64,000 nt of DNA from Chitinophagaceae bacterium (GCA_903642275.1 CAHJWK010000002.1:1-64000), one strand, 5' to 3'. Numbered from the stretch's first letter, positions 17,499-27,562 are shown. Program-made: numbers and translations. Notes: generated by a model from the letters alone, not told the origin.

Positions 17499-18785
17499 TT
17501 AATGACCTGAAATTATATTACGGTTATCGATGGTGGTTGCACCAACAAGCTCATCACTTCTGTCACTGAAAGACCTGTAATAAACAAGGATTGTATAACT
17601 GTTTTCCGTTTCTGAAAAATTACCTTCTGTATCCTGTGTTTCAATAACAGCAGTATTACCATTCATTGATTTTGTAATGTATGTATAGTAATAATAACCT
17701 TGTTTCAGAAGCAATGTTTTTTCAAATACTTTTTTATCAGGATTATAATCCATTAAACATTCAGAATTATCACAGTTGCCGGTTGCAAGTTCACCAATTA
17801 AATAAAGCTGTTTGTTCGCAAATGCGTCAGGGTTCTGCGAAACAAATGTGAAATGTACGTTCGCATAATCACCCTGCCACCAGGGATTATTTACATCAGT
17901 TGCACTTATTTCGTAAGCGCCGTTTAAGTCAACATAGGTTACATAACGCAGGTTAGTACGCTGTGGGTCTGGTTTTAGATAAACATCAAAAGGCAACGCG
18001 TGTAAATTAACTGTATCAATTCTGTCAGTTTGATATAAGAAGCTGCGCATATCAATCCAGCGATATTCTCTCCCTGCGGGAAAAACACAATTATTATCGC
18101 TGCTGTATTCAAAAATATTGTTACGCATAAATGTTGGCTGTATGTTGGTAAAAGCATTATCCCACCTGAAGTTTTGCAACACCACAACTTTTAATTGTTG
18201 CTGCGGATTTAAAATGTTAAGCCTTGTTTTATCAATAGTAAACTGAACTTTTTGGTGTGTACGAAATAATTGAGTGCTGTATGGCTGCGTAATTTTTGCA
18301 CCTACAGAAATTATATTATCCACTATCAATATGCGCCTTGTAAACGCCAGCTTTGATGTATCACCATTCAGGTAAACTTTCAATAAATAATTGCCGCTTA
18401 ATTTTGGTACGCAACTTTTATCAGGCAGTAAAGCTTGGTAATGTACATACTTTGTTTTTGCTACTGATGAAGAACGGTACTCACTTAACCTGCCCTGTGT
18501 AAAACCCTGCAGATAATCAAATGGGCTTAAATCAACCGGTTGCCAGTTTGCATCACATAAAACATAAGTATAGTTGTAATTTTTTATGGATGCGTTTAAA
18601 TCATCAAAATGTAATTCCAGGTTCATGACTGAATTAAGCTGAATGATAGGATATGCACTTTGATTACCACTGATAAACAATTTAACCGAATGAATTTCCG
18701 GCATATAAATTTTATCAGGTTCCTGAGCAAACACGTTAAAAAATAATAGCAGAGTTATACAGGCAGTTAATATAATTTTCTTCAT
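17499..18785 (-). CDS. Type IX secretion system plug protein (DUF5103)
   Basis: 428 residues with a signal peptide (LLLFFNVFAQ). The segments IHSVKLFISGNQSAYPI, LHFDDLNASIKNYNYTYVLC, CDANWQPVDLSPFDYLQGF and VVYYRSFSD-like ending (ILVYYRSFSDRSDELVG) are those of the DUF5103 / T9SS plug family, which closes the unoccupied SprA translocon. This suggests the organism has a type IX secretion system encoded elsewhere. It follows pdxA after 27 bp. Confidence 0.88.
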   Translation of the reverse strand: MKKIILTACITLLLFFNVFAQEPDKIYMPEIHSVKLFISGNQSAYPIIQLNSVMNLELHFDDLNASIKNYNYTYVLCDANWQPVDLSPFDYLQGFTQGRLSEYRSSSVAKTKYVHYQALLPDKSCVPKLSGNYLLKVYLNGDTSKLAFTRRILIVDNIISVGAKITQPYSTQLFRTHQKVQFTIDKTRLNILNPQQQLKVVVLQNFRWDNAFTNIQPTFMRNNIFEYSSDNNCVFPAGREYRWIDMRSFLYQTDRIDTVNLHALPFDVYLKPDPQRTNLRYVTYVDLNGAYEISATDVNNPWWQGDYANVHFTFVSQNPDAFANKQLYLIGELATGNCDNSECLMDYNPDKKVFEKTLLLKQGYYYYTYITKSMNGNTAVIETQDTEGNFSETENSYTILVYYRSFSDRSDELVGATTIDNRNIISGH

Positions 18786-18812
18786 AAATTACAAAGCAGT
18801 TTTAGTTTGTTT

Positions 18813-19913
18813 TTATTCTTCCTCGTTTACTTCAATAGCTTCATCTGCAGCATTGGCAATAATAACATTACTCATTTTGCGTAAAGGATTGCTATGATTT
18901 TCATCATGCACTGCACGCCGTTTTATAATATCAATACATTCAAATGTTGCAGCAATGAAGGATGAAGTATCAGCTATATTTTTTCCGGCGATATCAAAAG
19001 CAGTTCCATGGTCAGGGCTTGTGCGTACAACCGGCATGCCTGCGGTAAAATTCACACCTTCACCAATAGCAAGTGATTTAAAAGGAATCAATCCCTGGTC
19101 GTGATACATGGCAAGCACTGCATCAAACTGGTTATACTGGCTTCTTGCAAAAAATGCATCAGCGCTGTACGTACCAAAAGCCAGGCATCCTTTTTCTTTT
19201 GCTTCTTTGATGGCAGGCTTAATTATTTTTTGTTCCTCATCACCAACCAATCCTTCATCGCCTGCATGTGGATTTAAACCAAGTACAGCAATACGCGGTT
19301 TTTCAATTTCAAAATCCCGTTTTAAACTATTATTCAAAATATAAAGCTTGCTTAAAATTGCTTCTTTGGTTATGTATGTAGCAATATCTTTAACAGGCAC
19401 ATGTTCTGTTACAACAGCTACACGCATATTTGATGCAGCTAATAACATTACTACATCATTCAAACCAAATTCAGCTTTAAGATAAGGAGTATGGCCACTG
19501 TAATTAAAGTCAGCGGACTGTATATTTTTTTTATGGATGGGTGCAGTAACTAAACCATGAACCTGCAATTCTTTTAATGCTTTTACAGCAGATTGTAAAG
19601 AAAGCCGTGCATACTTACCACCTATTTCATTTAATATACCAGGATTAATTACCACGTCTTCATCCCAGCAATTATAAATGTTTACCTGTTTATTATTAAG
19701 CCGGTTAAAATCTTTCGTTGGATTAAAAACGAAATTTGGTTCAGTAATAAACTTGCGATAAAAATTGATACACTTATTGCTTGAAAAAATAACGGGTGTG
19801 CATTGTTCAAGAATGCGGTTATCACCAAGTGTTTTAATAATCAGTTCAATACCTATTCCATTTAAATCACCGCAGGTAAAACCTATTATTGGCTTCTGCT
19901 GTTCATTATTCAT
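18813..19913 (-). CDS. pdxA: 4-hydroxythreonine-4-phosphate dehydrogenase
   Basis: 366 residues. The N-terminus PIIGFTCGDLNGIGIELIIK is the PdxA start. Metal/substrate His positions are visible in VTAPIHKKNIQ, SGHTPYL and AMYHDQGLIPFK. GLNPHAGDEGLVGDEE and TSPDHGTAFDIAGKNIAD are further signatures. It oxidises 4-phosphohydroxy-L-threonine in the DXP-dependent pyridoxal phosphate pathway. Divergent from rsmA, with 110 bp between the starts. Confidence 0.96.
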   Translation of the reverse strand: MNNEQQKPIIGFTCGDLNGIGIELIIKTLGDNRILEQCTPVIFSSNKCINFYRKFITEPNFVFNPTKDFNRLNNKQVNIYNCWDEDVVINPGILNEIGGKYARLSLQSAVKALKELQVHGLVTAPIHKKNIQSADFNYSGHTPYLKAEFGLNDVVMLLAASNMRVAVVTEHVPVKDIATYITKEAILSKLYILNNSLKRDFEIEKPRIAVLGLNPHAGDEGLVGDEEQKIIKPAIKEAKEKGCLAFGTYSADAFFARSQYNQFDAVLAMYHDQGLIPFKSLAIGEGVNFTAGMPVVRTSPDHGTAFDIAGKNIADTSSFIAATFECIDIIKRRAVHDENHSNPLRKMSNVIIANAADEAIEVNEEE

Positions 19914-20011
19914 GCTAAGTCTTTAAGGTAAAAATAGTATTAAGTTGATAAGTCAAAAAGTTAATGACTAATGATTATATCAACCTTCACTTTCATGCAT
20001 ATATTAACCAG

Positions 20012-20019
20012 TAACTTTG
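20012..20019 (+). promoter_or_regulatory. TAnnTTTG box immediately upstream of rsmA
   Basis: TAACTTTG matches the -7 consensus and ends 4 bp before the rsmA ATG. If active, the transcript would be leaderless or nearly so. Confidence 0.35.
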
Positions 20020-20023
20020 TAAC

Positions 20024-20782
20024 ATGCAATACACGCTGAAGAAATCATTGGGTCAGCATTTTTTAAAAGATGAAAATGTTACGCAAAAAATTATTTCAGC
20101 ATTGCAGCAGCATTCATTTGAAAGGCTGTTGGAAATTGGTCCGGGTGCAGGTGCGTTAACAAAATATTTCATCAAATTAAACAATATAGATTTTAAAGCC
20201 ATTGAACTGGATGAAGAAAAAATTTTATACCTGGTAAACACGTATCCATCTTTAAAAGAAAAAATAATACACGCAGATTTTTTAAAATCATCGCTTCCGT
20301 TTGATGATGGTTTTTTTGTGATTGGAAATTTTCCATATAATATTTCTTCGCAGATTTTATTTAAGCTTCTTGAATGGAAAGAGCATGTGCCGGTTATAAT
20401 AGGCATGTTTCAGAAAGAAGTAGCACAACGCATTGCATCAAAACCAAATAATAAAATGTATGGTATATTAAGTGTGCTTGTGCAGGCATTTTATGAGGTC
20501 GAATATTTGTTTGATGTAGCGCCGGCAAGCTTTAATCCGCCGCCAAAAGTTATGAGTGGCGTAATTCAATTAAAAAGAAAGCATGAACAATTGAATATCA
20601 GTAGTGAAAAAGAATTTTTTGTTTTAGTGAAAACAGCTTTTAATCAACGCAGAAAAAAATTAAGAAATGCTGTACGCAGTTTGTTTGATGAAACAATTTT
20701 AAAAGACGACATTTTTGATGAACGTGCAGAACAACTAAATATAGAAGAGTTTGCATCACTCAGTTTTAAAATGAAATCATGA
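20024..20782 (+). CDS. rsmA: 16S rRNA dimethyladenosine methyltransferase
   Basis: 252 residues. [14 protein letters not shown] is the RsmA/KsgA signature, [15 protein letters not shown] the SAM-binding motif I, and [13 protein letters not shown] motif IV (NFPY), the catalytic loop for N6-adenine methylation. It dimethylates A1518/A1519 (E. coli numbering) late in 30S assembly. Its stop overlaps the next gene by 4 bp (ATGA), indicating translational coupling. Confidence 0.97.
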   Translation: MQYTLKKSLGQHFLKDENVTQKIISALQQHSFERLLEIGPGAGALTKYFIKLNNIDFKAIELDEEKILYLVNTYPSLKEKIIHADFLKSSLPFDDGFFVIGNFPYNISSQILFKLLEWKEHVPVIIGMFQKEVAQRIASKPNNKMYGILSVLVQAFYEVEYLFDVAPASFNPPPKVMSGVIQLKRKHEQLNISSEKEFFVLVKTAFNQRRKKLRNAVRSLFDETILKDDIFDERAEQLNIEEFASLSFKMKS

Positions 20783-21720
20783 TTAAGAAAAAAGTTATTG
20801 TTACCGCAAAAGTGCACAACTATTTAATTGATGAACTTAAAACAAAAGGCTATGAAGTTTTGTATATACCAGCAGTAACTTATAAAGAAGTAGAAACATT
20901 AATAAAAGATGTGCATGGCATTGTTATAACTACAAGACTCAAAATAGACAGTGCTCTGATTGGTAAAGCAAGCGAATTAAAATGGATTGCAAGGTTAGGC
21001 AGCGGCATGGAATTGATTGATGTGCCTTATGCTGAAAAAAAAGGCATTTATTGTGTAAGCAGCCCTGAGGGTAACCGCAACGCTGTTGCAGAGCATGCGC
21101 TGGGTTTAATACTAAATCTATTGAATAGAATTACCAGCAGCTTTGAAGAAATAAAACAAGGGAAATGGATTCGTGATGCTAACCGTGGTACAGAAATAAG
21201 CGGTAAAACAATTGGCATCATTGGCTTTGGCAATACAGGTGAAGCATTTGCAAAACTTCTTTCATCATTTAACTGCACAGTGCTTGCATATGATAAATAT
21301 AGATTTGATTTTGCCAAAACTTATATACATGAAGCTGCGCCTGAACAAATTGCACGTTATGCTGATGTTATAAGCCTGCATCTTCCGCTTACCGAAGAAA
21401 CACACCATTACGCTAATGATGCTTTTTTTAAAAGGGTTGAACGCAAACCTGTTTTTATAACCACCTGCCGTGGAAAAGTAACAGACACTAATGCTTTGAT
21501 AAATGCACTTGAAAACAATTTAATAAGTGCAGCTGGCATTGATGTTTTGGAAAACGAAAACCTGGATATTTACTCAAATGATGAAAAGCTGCAGTTACAA
21601 AATTTATATCAGAGAAAAAATGTTATTATAACGCCGCATATTGCCGGTTACTCGCATGAAGCTTTTTTTAAAATGGCCAAAATAGTTTTGGATAAACTGG
21701 ATGCAGCACGTTGTCTTTAA
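20779..21720 (+). CDS. D-2-hydroxyacid dehydrogenase (SerA-like fold)
   Basis: 313 residues. The NAD-binding motif [16 protein letters not shown] sits in the middle; [26 protein letters not shown] and [12 protein letters not shown] hold the catalytic-triad regions. The usual Arg of the active site falls in TCRGK, and the His in TPHIAG. No ACT domain is present, so it is not a full-length regulated SerA. 3-phosphoglycerate or another 2-hydroxyacid is possible. Translationally coupled to rsmA by an ATGA overlap. Confidence 0.85.
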   Translation: MIKKKVIVTAKVHNYLIDELKTKGYEVLYIPAVTYKEVETLIKDVHGIVITTRLKIDSALIGKASELKWIARLGSGMELIDVPYAEKKGIYCVSSPEGNRNAVAEHALGLILNLLNRITSSFEEIKQGKWIRDANRGTEISGKTIGIIGFGNTGEAFAKLLSSFNCTVLAYDKYRFDFAKTYIHEAAPEQIARYADVISLHLPLTEETHHYANDAFFKRVERKPVFITTCRGKVTDTNALINALENNLISAAGIDVLENENLDIYSNDEKLQLQNLYQRKNVIITPHIAGYSHEAFFKMAKIVLDKLDAARCL

Positions 21721-21796
21721 TTCCGTTGGCGAAAGTTAAACATCCTTTGTTTTTACTTTTTTTACTTTTTATCTAATCTTTTTTCAAACGATATTT

Positions 21797-21804
21797 TATA
21801 TTTG
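21797..21804 (+). promoter_or_regulatory. TAnnTTTG promoter box of greA
   Basis: TATATTTG matches the Bacteroidota -7 consensus exactly; it lies 67 bp before the greA ATG, so the leader would be about 60 nt and would begin at the hairpin described in the next entry. Confidence 0.5.
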
Positions 21805-21807
21805 CAT

Positions 21808-21848
21808 CGTGCAACGCTGCATTAAATGTGTGGCGTTGTATTTTTTTT
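21808..21848 (+). promoter_or_regulatory. Hairpin with T-run in the greA leader (possible attenuator)
   Basis: GCAACGC and GCGTTGT are complementary, enclose a loop of about 15 nt and are followed by eight T residues, the form of an intrinsic terminator. It lies between the predicted promoter and the greA start rather than after a gene, so it may limit read-through into greA. Stability is modest. Confidence 0.4.
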
Positions 21849-21871
21849 ATCTCTAACAAACGCTATAATAT

Positions 21872-22345
21872 ATGAGTGATACAATGTACGTTTCAAAAAA
21901 TGCTTTTGAAAAAATGCGGAAAGAGTTGCAGCAAATGAAATCTGTTGACAGGCCGGCTGCATCAAGAGCTATTGCAGAAGCACGTGAAAAAGGTGATTTA
22001 AAAGAAAATGCAGAATATGATTCTGCAAAGGAAGCGCAGGGATTTTTAGAAGCAAAAATTGCTTTGCTTGAAACCCAGATTGCCAGTGCAAGAATAGTTG
22101 AGGAAAGTGAAATTGATACCAGCAAAGTTTCTATTTTAACAAGAGTAACTATTACAAATGTGGCTACTAAAAAAACAGTTACTTATCAGATTGTTGGTGA
22201 AAAAGAAGCTGATCTGAAAGAAAATAAAATCTCTGTTTCATCTCCAATCGGGCAGGGTTTGCTTGGTAAACATAAAGGAGAAATTGCTGAAGTAAAAGCA
22301 CCTAATGGTGTAATGAAATTTAAGGTTGAAGAAATCAGCTTATAA
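21872..22345 (+). CDS. greA: Transcription elongation factor GreA
   Basis: 157 residues. The N-terminal coiled coil (residues 8-75) contains AREKGDLKENAEYDSAKEAQGFLE, whose acidic tip (D and E of DLKENAEYD) reaches into the RNA polymerase active site to stimulate cleavage of backtracked RNA. The C-terminal FKBP-like domain has SPIGQGLLGKHKGEIAEVKAP. Terminated by its own hairpin, then followed 60 bp later by the HIT gene. Confidence 0.96.
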   Translation: MSDTMYVSKNAFEKMRKELQQMKSVDRPAASRAIAEAREKGDLKENAEYDSAKEAQGFLEAKIALLETQIASARIVEESEIDTSKVSILTRVTITNVATKKTVTYQIVGEKEADLKENKISVSSPIGQGLLGKHKGEIAEVKAPNGVMKFKVEEISL

Positions 22346-22359
22346 GATTTTGCATTGCT

Positions 22360-22387
22360 AAAAGTTGCAGAAACATGCAGTTTTTTT
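22360..22387 (+). terminator. Terminator after greA
   Basis: AAAAGTTGCA and TGCAGTTTTT pair (two G-U wobbles) around a GAAACA loop, continuing into a T-run, 15 bp past the greA stop. Confidence 0.55.
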
Positions 22388-22405
22388 GGCTCAAATAATT
22401 AAGAG

Positions 22406-22801
22406 ATGAGTGTATTTACAAAAATTATCAACGGTGAAATACCATCGTACAAGATTGCAGAAGATGAAAAATTTTTTGCTTTTCTTGATATTTTTCCATT
22501 GGTTGAAGGACATACATTAGTTGTTCCTAAAATCGAAGTAAACAAAATGTTCGATCTTAATGAAGCGTATTTGAGCAGCTTATTATTATTTGCAAAACCC
22601 ATTGGAAAAGCTATAGAAAAATCTTTTGATTGCAACCGATGTGGTATAGCTGTAATTGGTCTTGAAGTTCCGCATGCACATCTTCATTTAGTTCCCATTA
22701 ATTCAGCAGATGATTTAAACTTTACAAGAAAAAAATTACAGTTAAGTGAGGAACAATTGAAATTAGCGCAGCACAAAATTATTCAAAATCTGCATGGTTG
22801 A
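22406..22801 (+). CDS. HIT family nucleotide-binding hydrolase
   Basis: 131 residues. The histidine triad is VPHAHLHLVPI near residue 95, and the N-terminal FTKIINGEIPSYKIAEDEKFFAFLDI matches Hint-type proteins. Such enzymes hydrolyse nucleoside phosphoramidates or related AMP conjugates. Cytoplasmic. A strong terminator lies 65 bp downstream. Confidence 0.93.
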   Translation: MSVFTKIINGEIPSYKIAEDEKFFAFLDIFPLVEGHTLVVPKIEVNKMFDLNEAYLSSLLLFAKPIGKAIEKSFDCNRCGIAVIGLEVPHAHLHLVPINSADDLNFTRKKLQLSEEQLKLAQHKIIQNLHG

Positions 22802-22866
22802 TTATGCAGGTTAACTATAATTTATTGTACTAACTATATACGATTGAATTCAACTTAATACAAAAC

Positions 22867-22893
22867 AAAAAGCCGGCCTAAGCCGGCTTTTTT
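22867..22893 (+). terminator. Terminator after the HIT gene
   Basis: AAAAGCCGGC / GCCGGCTTTT stem with a CTAA loop and T-run. Symmetric, so it can also serve the minus-strand cysteine-rich gene whose stop is 15 bp away. Confidence 0.88.
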
Positions 22894-22907
22894 CAATTTA
22901 ATTTTTA

Positions 22908-23000
22908 CTAACAACAACTGCAATTTTCACATGTACATATTTCACAAGTACAATTTGGGTTGCCGCAGGTTGGGCCATTTTGATTTATCTGCTGATTCAT
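22908..23000 (-). CDS. Cysteine-rich 30-residue protein (metallothionein-like)
   Basis: The minus-strand frame from ATG 23000 to TAG 22908 encodes 30 residues; the first 11 are polar (MNQQINQNGPT) and the rest contains eight Cys at positions 12, 17, 19, 22, 24, 27, 29 and 30. The C-x-C and C-x2-C spacings recall metallothioneins or small metal-binding proteins. It lies between a strong terminator and the start of the DoxX-like gene. Evidence for a real gene is the dense regular Cys pattern and the adjacent terminator; there is no Shine-Dalgarno site, which is normal in Bacteroidota. The function is inferred only from cysteine content. Confidence 0.6.
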   Translation of the reverse strand: MNQQINQNGPTCGNPNCTCEICTCENCSCC

Positions 23001-23066
23001 AATTATAATTGTTATAAAATAAAATTATGCATTTATAATAAAAGTATTTTATAATATTCTTTTATT

Positions 23067-23843
23067 TTATCTTAAAGGATAAATTGTTTTATTGTTATAT
23101 ACACCAGCAAACATAAGCGCTGTTGCACCCATTGCTATTGCAACAAATAAACTTGTCCATTCAGCTTCAGTGTGTATATTATGGATGCATCTTAAAAGAT
23201 GTAAAACAAGAACCCATAAAAAAAACATTGCAGCTAATAAGCCGGTTGATAAACGAATAAGCAATTGCAATAAAAGACTTATAGCAGTTGCAATAAATGC
23301 AACACCAAAAAAGTAAGACCAGAAAAGATGAGCCGGGATCCAGCCGGGTATAAGCGTAGAGATGTAATCAGCATAAACAAAATGCAAACCGCTGAATACT
23401 ATTAAAGCTGCAGCAAATAAATAACGTGCTGTGTTAAGCCATTTATTTTTATAATATGACCGCGTTTCAATTCTATCAGGCGAGTTTAAAATAACCGCCA
23501 TTAAAGCACCGCTGCAAAGCGCAATTAATTCAAAGCAAGCTGTCCATTGACTACCATCATGAATATTATGCAGTAATTCCGGCAGATGCAGTGCAAGAAA
23601 TAAAATAAAAAATAATGTGCATGGAAACCAAACGGCGTATTTAGCACCAATATTAAAAGCTATCCGCAGACCCGCAACAATAAACAAAACACCGGTTATA
23701 ACAGCTATTATTAATTGTTTTTGACTAAGCCCTGTCATAGGTATAAAAGCAGTTAACGGATGTTGAAAAATGAACTGCTCAATTCCAAACGCAACTACCG
23801 CTACAGCAAGCAGGTATCTGCCGGTTTTAATTAATGAAGGCAT
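23067..23843 (-). CDS. DoxX-like membrane protein with internal duplication
   Basis: 258 residues with about eight transmembrane helices. The two halves resemble each other: GRYLLAVAVVAFGIEQFIF and ARYLFAAALIVFSGLHFVY open them, and LHNIHDGSQWTACFELIAL and IHNIHTEAEWTSLFVAIAM close them. Each half is a four-helix unit of the DoxX/DoxD type, so the protein is a fused tandem duplication. Function unknown; DoxX relatives have been linked to redox stress and quinone chemistry. Its start faces the OprB porin gene across 173 bp. Confidence 0.75.
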   Translation of the reverse strand: MPSLIKTGRYLLAVAVVAFGIEQFIFQHPLTAFIPMTGLSQKQLIIAVITGVLFIVAGLRIAFNIGAKYAVWFPCTLFFILFLALHLPELLHNIHDGSQWTACFELIALCSGALMAVILNSPDRIETRSYYKNKWLNTARYLFAAALIVFSGLHFVYADYISTLIPGWIPAHLFWSYFFGVAFIATAISLLLQLLIRLSTGLLAAMFFLWVLVLHLLRCIHNIHTEAEWTSLFVAIAMGATALMFAGVYNNKTIYPLR

Positions 23844-24016
23844 AAGAATAGTTGTTAAACAATCGTTTTTGATAAATTTAAAGATAATGCTTTTGAGTTG
23901 CCGGAACTTTCACATTATACAAGCGGAATAAGTATTCATTCTTGAACAGCATTTTATTAATCGATTTTTTTGAACAAAAATTTGTTGTTTAATTTGACGC
24001 ACCTGAATTACAATTA

Positions 24017-25342
24017 ATGCAGATACCTAACCTGAAGCTGGTTTCAACACTTATATTTTTCAGCCTTTTTACCAAAATAACAACTGCACAAGACACCGTT
24101 AAAGAGCAACGTTTTAATATTCACTTTCAAACAACATACATCTATCAGATAAAGCCTGCCTTTCATTCACCTTATGAAGGACCAAACAGTTTAAGCGGCA
24201 AATCAGAAAAAGAAAATTCAATAACGGCAACATTATATGTAGGTGCAAGGTTATGGCAAGGCGCTGAAGTTTATATAAATCCTGAAATAGCCGGTGGCAG
24301 TGGTTTAAGCGGTGCTACGGGAATGGCAGGCTCATCAAACGGAGAAACTTTTCGTGTAGGCAATCCATCGCCAACTTTGTATTCAGCGCGTTATTATTTG
24401 AAGCAGACTTTTGCTTTATCAAAAGAAAAAGATTTACAGGAAGATAGCGCTAACCAATTAAAAATATATCAACCAAAAAACTATTTAAGCTTTTGGTTTG
24501 GTAAGTTTTCTTTAGGCGATTTATTTGATCAGAATGCATTTAGCAATTCTCCACGTACACAGTTCATGAACTGGTCTTTAATGAATGATGGTGCCTGGGA
24601 TTATGCAGCTAATGTAAGAGGATATACCTACAGCCTTTCAACAGCGCTTAAGCTGAATAGGTTTACATATAAACTCGGTATCGCTACGTTACCAACGGAG
24701 GCAAACGGTTCAAAACTTAACCTGAAGTTTAAGGATAGTTTTGCGTTGGGTATTAATGCTGAAATTGATAAGCAGTTTCAAATAAATGGCAAAGAATCTA
24801 ACATACGTTTACTCTTCTATCATAACAAAGCCGACTTTGGTAATTATGATGAGGCAATCAAACTAAGTAATCCTGATATAATTGCTACGCGAAAATCAGG
24901 CAGAACAAAAACAGGCTTTGAATTAAATTTTGATGCACAGTTAAACAAAACGGCTGGCTTGTTTGGCAGGGTTGGTTGGAATGATGGCAAAAATGAAACC
25001 TGGGTGTTTACAGAAATAGACCGCACAGGTTGCTTTGGTGTTTCGGTAAATGGTGATACGTGGAGAAGAACTTATGATAACGCAGGCCTTGCTTTAGTAG
25101 TTAATGGCATTTCAAAAGAACATAGAAGCTATATTTCAAAAGGAGGTTCAGGTTTTATTCTGGGTGATGGAAACTTAAACTATGCGCCAGAGTCTATTGC
25201 AGAATTGTATTATAGTGTAAAGCCATCTGACAAGTTGCCTTTATGGATAACCGGCGACTACCAGTTTGCATTAAACCCGGGTTATAATAAAGACAGGGGA
25301 CCGGTAAACATTTTTTCATTTCGTGTTCATACAGAATTTTGA
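24017..25342 (+). CDS. OprB-type carbohydrate porin
   Basis: 441 residues with signal peptide ending near TTAQ. Typical OprB stretches follow: HFQTTYIYQIKPAFHSPYEGPNSL (shortened here), RLWQGAEVYINPEIAGGSGLS, KNYLSFWFGKFSLGDLFDQN and SPRTQFMNWSLMNDGAWDYA. The C-terminus FSFRVHTEF ends with an aromatic residue as in outer membrane barrels. Likely allows diffusion of sugars or other small solutes. Upstream of ppk1 but with its own spacing, so probably separate. Confidence 0.85.
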   Translation: MQIPNLKLVSTLIFFSLFTKITTAQDTVKEQRFNIHFQTTYIYQIKPAFHSPYEGPNSLSGKSEKENSITATLYVGARLWQGAEVYINPEIAGGSGLSGATGMAGSSNGETFRVGNPSPTLYSARYYLKQTFALSKEKDLQEDSANQLKIYQPKNYLSFWFGKFSLGDLFDQNAFSNSPRTQFMNWSLMNDGAWDYAANVRGYTYSLSTALKLNRFTYKLGIATLPTEANGSKLNLKFKDSFALGINAEIDKQFQINGKESNIRLLFYHNKADFGNYDEAIKLSNPDIIATRKSGRTKTGFELNFDAQLNKTAGLFGRVGWNDGKNETWVFTEIDRTGCFGVSVNGDTWRRTYDNAGLALVVNGISKEHRSYISKGGSGFILGDGNLNYAPESIAELYYSVKPSDKLPLWITGDYQFALNPGYNKDRGPVNIFSFRVHTEF

Positions 25343-25410
25343 TTTCATACAGAATTCTGTATTTTGATAACCCATTAAATAAAGTAACACACTTGAATTG
25401 TATTGATACA

Positions 25411-25418
25411 TACATTTG
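25411..25418 (+). promoter_or_regulatory. TAnnTTTG box upstream of ppk1
   Basis: TACATTTG matches the -7 consensus and lies 19 bp before the chosen ATG at 25438. TTG trinucleotides occur upstream, but none sits at the ideal distance. Confidence 0.4.
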
Positions 25419-25437
25419 AATTTTGTTATGCTTAAAT

Positions 25438-27546
25438 ATGAAAAATTTAATTCCAAGAGATATTAGCTGGTTAAGTTTTAATGCAAGGGTATTGCAGGAA
25501 GCCGGTGATGCATCTGTGCCCATGCGTGAAAGAATTCGTTTCTTAGGTATTCATTCAAATAATATGGATGAATTTTTTCGCGTACGTGTGGCAACATTAA
25601 AACGCATGATTGAACTGGGTGGCAAGAAAGGCAATATGCATCTTGAAGAAAACCCTGCAGAAATTGTAGAGCAGATACAAACTATTGTGTTAGATCAGCA
25701 AAATGAATTTAACAGGATATGGCAGGGCATTTTGCATGAGATGGAAGAAGAAGGAATTTTTTTGGTGGATGAAAAAAAACTCAATGATCAGCAGCAGCAA
25801 TTTGTAAAAACTTTTTTTGAAGAACAGGTGCGTTCCAATATTATACCGCTGATGATTGAAAGTTTGCCGCAACTGCCTTACCTGCGGGAAAAAAGTATTT
25901 ATCTCGGTGTGGTAATGCGTAGAGAAGATACCGCTTATCAGCAGAAATATGCATTGATAGAAGTGCCCAGCAGATCAGTTGGCCGCTTTGTGCAATTACC
26001 TGCACCTGAAGGCCGAAACCATATTATTCTATTGGAAGACGTAATTCGGTTCAACTTAAAATATATATTCTCTTATTTTAATTATACAAAATTTGAGTCT
26101 TACATTTTTAAGGTTACAAAAGATGCAGAGCTTGATATTGATAATGATGTAAGCACTTCGTTTGTACAAAAAATTCAAAAAGGTTTAAAGAACCGGCGCA
26201 TAGGAAAGCCAACGAGATTTGTATATGATAAAGAAATGGATGCGGGCCTGCTTGAATATCTCATGCGCAAACTAAATCTTTCAAGAAAAGACAATATCAT
26301 TCCCGGCGGGCGTATTCACAATTTCAGGCACTTCATGGATTTTCCGGATGTATTCAGGCAGAAAAAAATAAGGCGTTCATCATTCATACATCCGTTGCTT
26401 AAAGAAGCTATGCGTGTTACTGATGTAATTTTAAAAGATGATGTGCTGCTGCATTTTCCATATCATTCTTTTGACTCAGTAATAGATCTTTTACGCGAAG
26501 CAGCCATTGATCCGGAAGTAACATCAATAAAAATAACAGCATATAGATTAGCATCAACATCAAAAGTGGCTAATGCTTTAATCAACGCTGCACGCAATGG
26601 TAAAACGGTTGTTGTAATGCTTGAGTTAAGAGCAAGGTTTGATGAAGAAGCGAATCTTACATGGAAAGAACGGCTGGAAGAAGAAGGTGTAAAAGTTTTG
26701 CTTGGCATTCCTAATTATAAAGTGCATGCAAAGCTTTGCATCATAAGAAAAACAAGTGGCAAAAAAATTAGTCAATATGGTTTTGTAAGTACAGGCAACC
26801 TTAATGAGAAAACGGCAAATGTATATGCAGATGAATGCCTGCTTACATCAAACCGGGATATTATGAATGATATAAACCGCATTTTTAAAGTGCTGGAAAG
26901 TCCGAAAGCAAACATTACCAGCCTTAATGAATGCAAAACATTAATGCTTTGTCCCGTTGCTATGCGTGAAAGATTGTTGCATTTGATCAATACCGAAATC
27001 AAACATGCAAAAGCAGGCAAGAAGGCAATCATCACTATTAAAATAAATTCATTGAGTGATCCGCAAATGATTTACAAACTCTATCATGCGGCGTCAGAAG
27101 GGGTTAAAGTCAACTTGATTGTACGAGGCATTTATTGCGCTAAGTTCAAAGACAAATGGGATAAGGTGAAAGCCATCAGTATTGTTGATGAATATTTGGA
27201 GCATTCGCGTATCATGATATTTCATCATGGCGGCGATGAAAAAATATTTATTTCGTCTGCAGACTGGATGATACGCAATCTTGATCATCGTATTGAAGCG
27301 GCAGTGCCTGTAACAAAAAAATCACTGTGTAATGAACTTAAAAAAATTATGGAGATACAGTTAAGCGATAATATTAAGGCACGCGTGCTGGATGAAAATT
27401 TAAAGAATATTTATGTATCGCATGATGCAGATATTAAAGTGCGTTCGCAAATAGAAATTTTCAATTACCTGCATAAAAAAGCAGAGAAGCATATTGGAGT
27501 CAATGATGAAGTTATAGAAGACAATATTCCAAGTTTACTTGTTTAA
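25438..27546 (+). CDS. ppk1: Polyphosphate kinase 1
   Basis: 702 residues from ATG 25438; a frame starting at 25423 adds five residues but the family start is [15 protein letters not shown]. Phospholipase-D-like halves are visible: [11 protein letters not shown] carries the phosphorylated His, and [21 protein letters not shown] the second His. [10 protein letters not shown] and [20 protein letters not shown] are further signatures. It reversibly makes polyphosphate from ATP. Followed closely by panB. Confidence 0.96.
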   Translation: MKNLIPRDISWLSFNARVLQEAGDASVPMRERIRFLGIHSNNMDEFFRVRVATLKRMIELGGKKGNMHLEENPAEIVEQIQTIVLDQQNEFNRIWQGILHEMEEEGIFLVDEKKLNDQQQQFVKTFFEEQVRSNIIPLMIESLPQLPYLREKSIYLGVVMRREDTAYQQKYALIEVPSRSVGRFVQLPAPEGRNHIILLEDVIRFNLKYIFSYFNYTKFESYIFKVTKDAELDIDNDVSTSFVQKIQKGLKNRRIGKPTRFVYDKEMDAGLLEYLMRKLNLSRKDNIIPGGRIHNFRHFMDFPDVFRQKKIRRSSFIHPLLKEAMRVTDVILKDDVLLHFPYHSFDSVIDLLREAAIDPEVTSIKITAYRLASTSKVANALINAARNGKTVVVMLELRARFDEEANLTWKERLEEEGVKVLLGIPNYKVHAKLCIIRKTSGKKISQYGFVSTGNLNEKTANVYADECLLTSNRDIMNDINRIFKVLESPKANITSLNECKTLMLCPVAMRERLLHLINTEIKHAKAGKKAIITIKINSLSDPQMIYKLYHAASEGVKVNLIVRGIYCAKFKDKWDKVKAISIVDEYLEHSRIMIFHHGGDEKIFISSADWMIRNLDHRIEAAVPVTKKSLCNELKKIMEIQLSDNIKARVLDENLKNIYVSHDADIKVRSQIEIFNYLHKKAEKHIGVNDEVIEDNIPSLLV

Positions 27547-27562
27547 TAAAAGACGTATTTGT

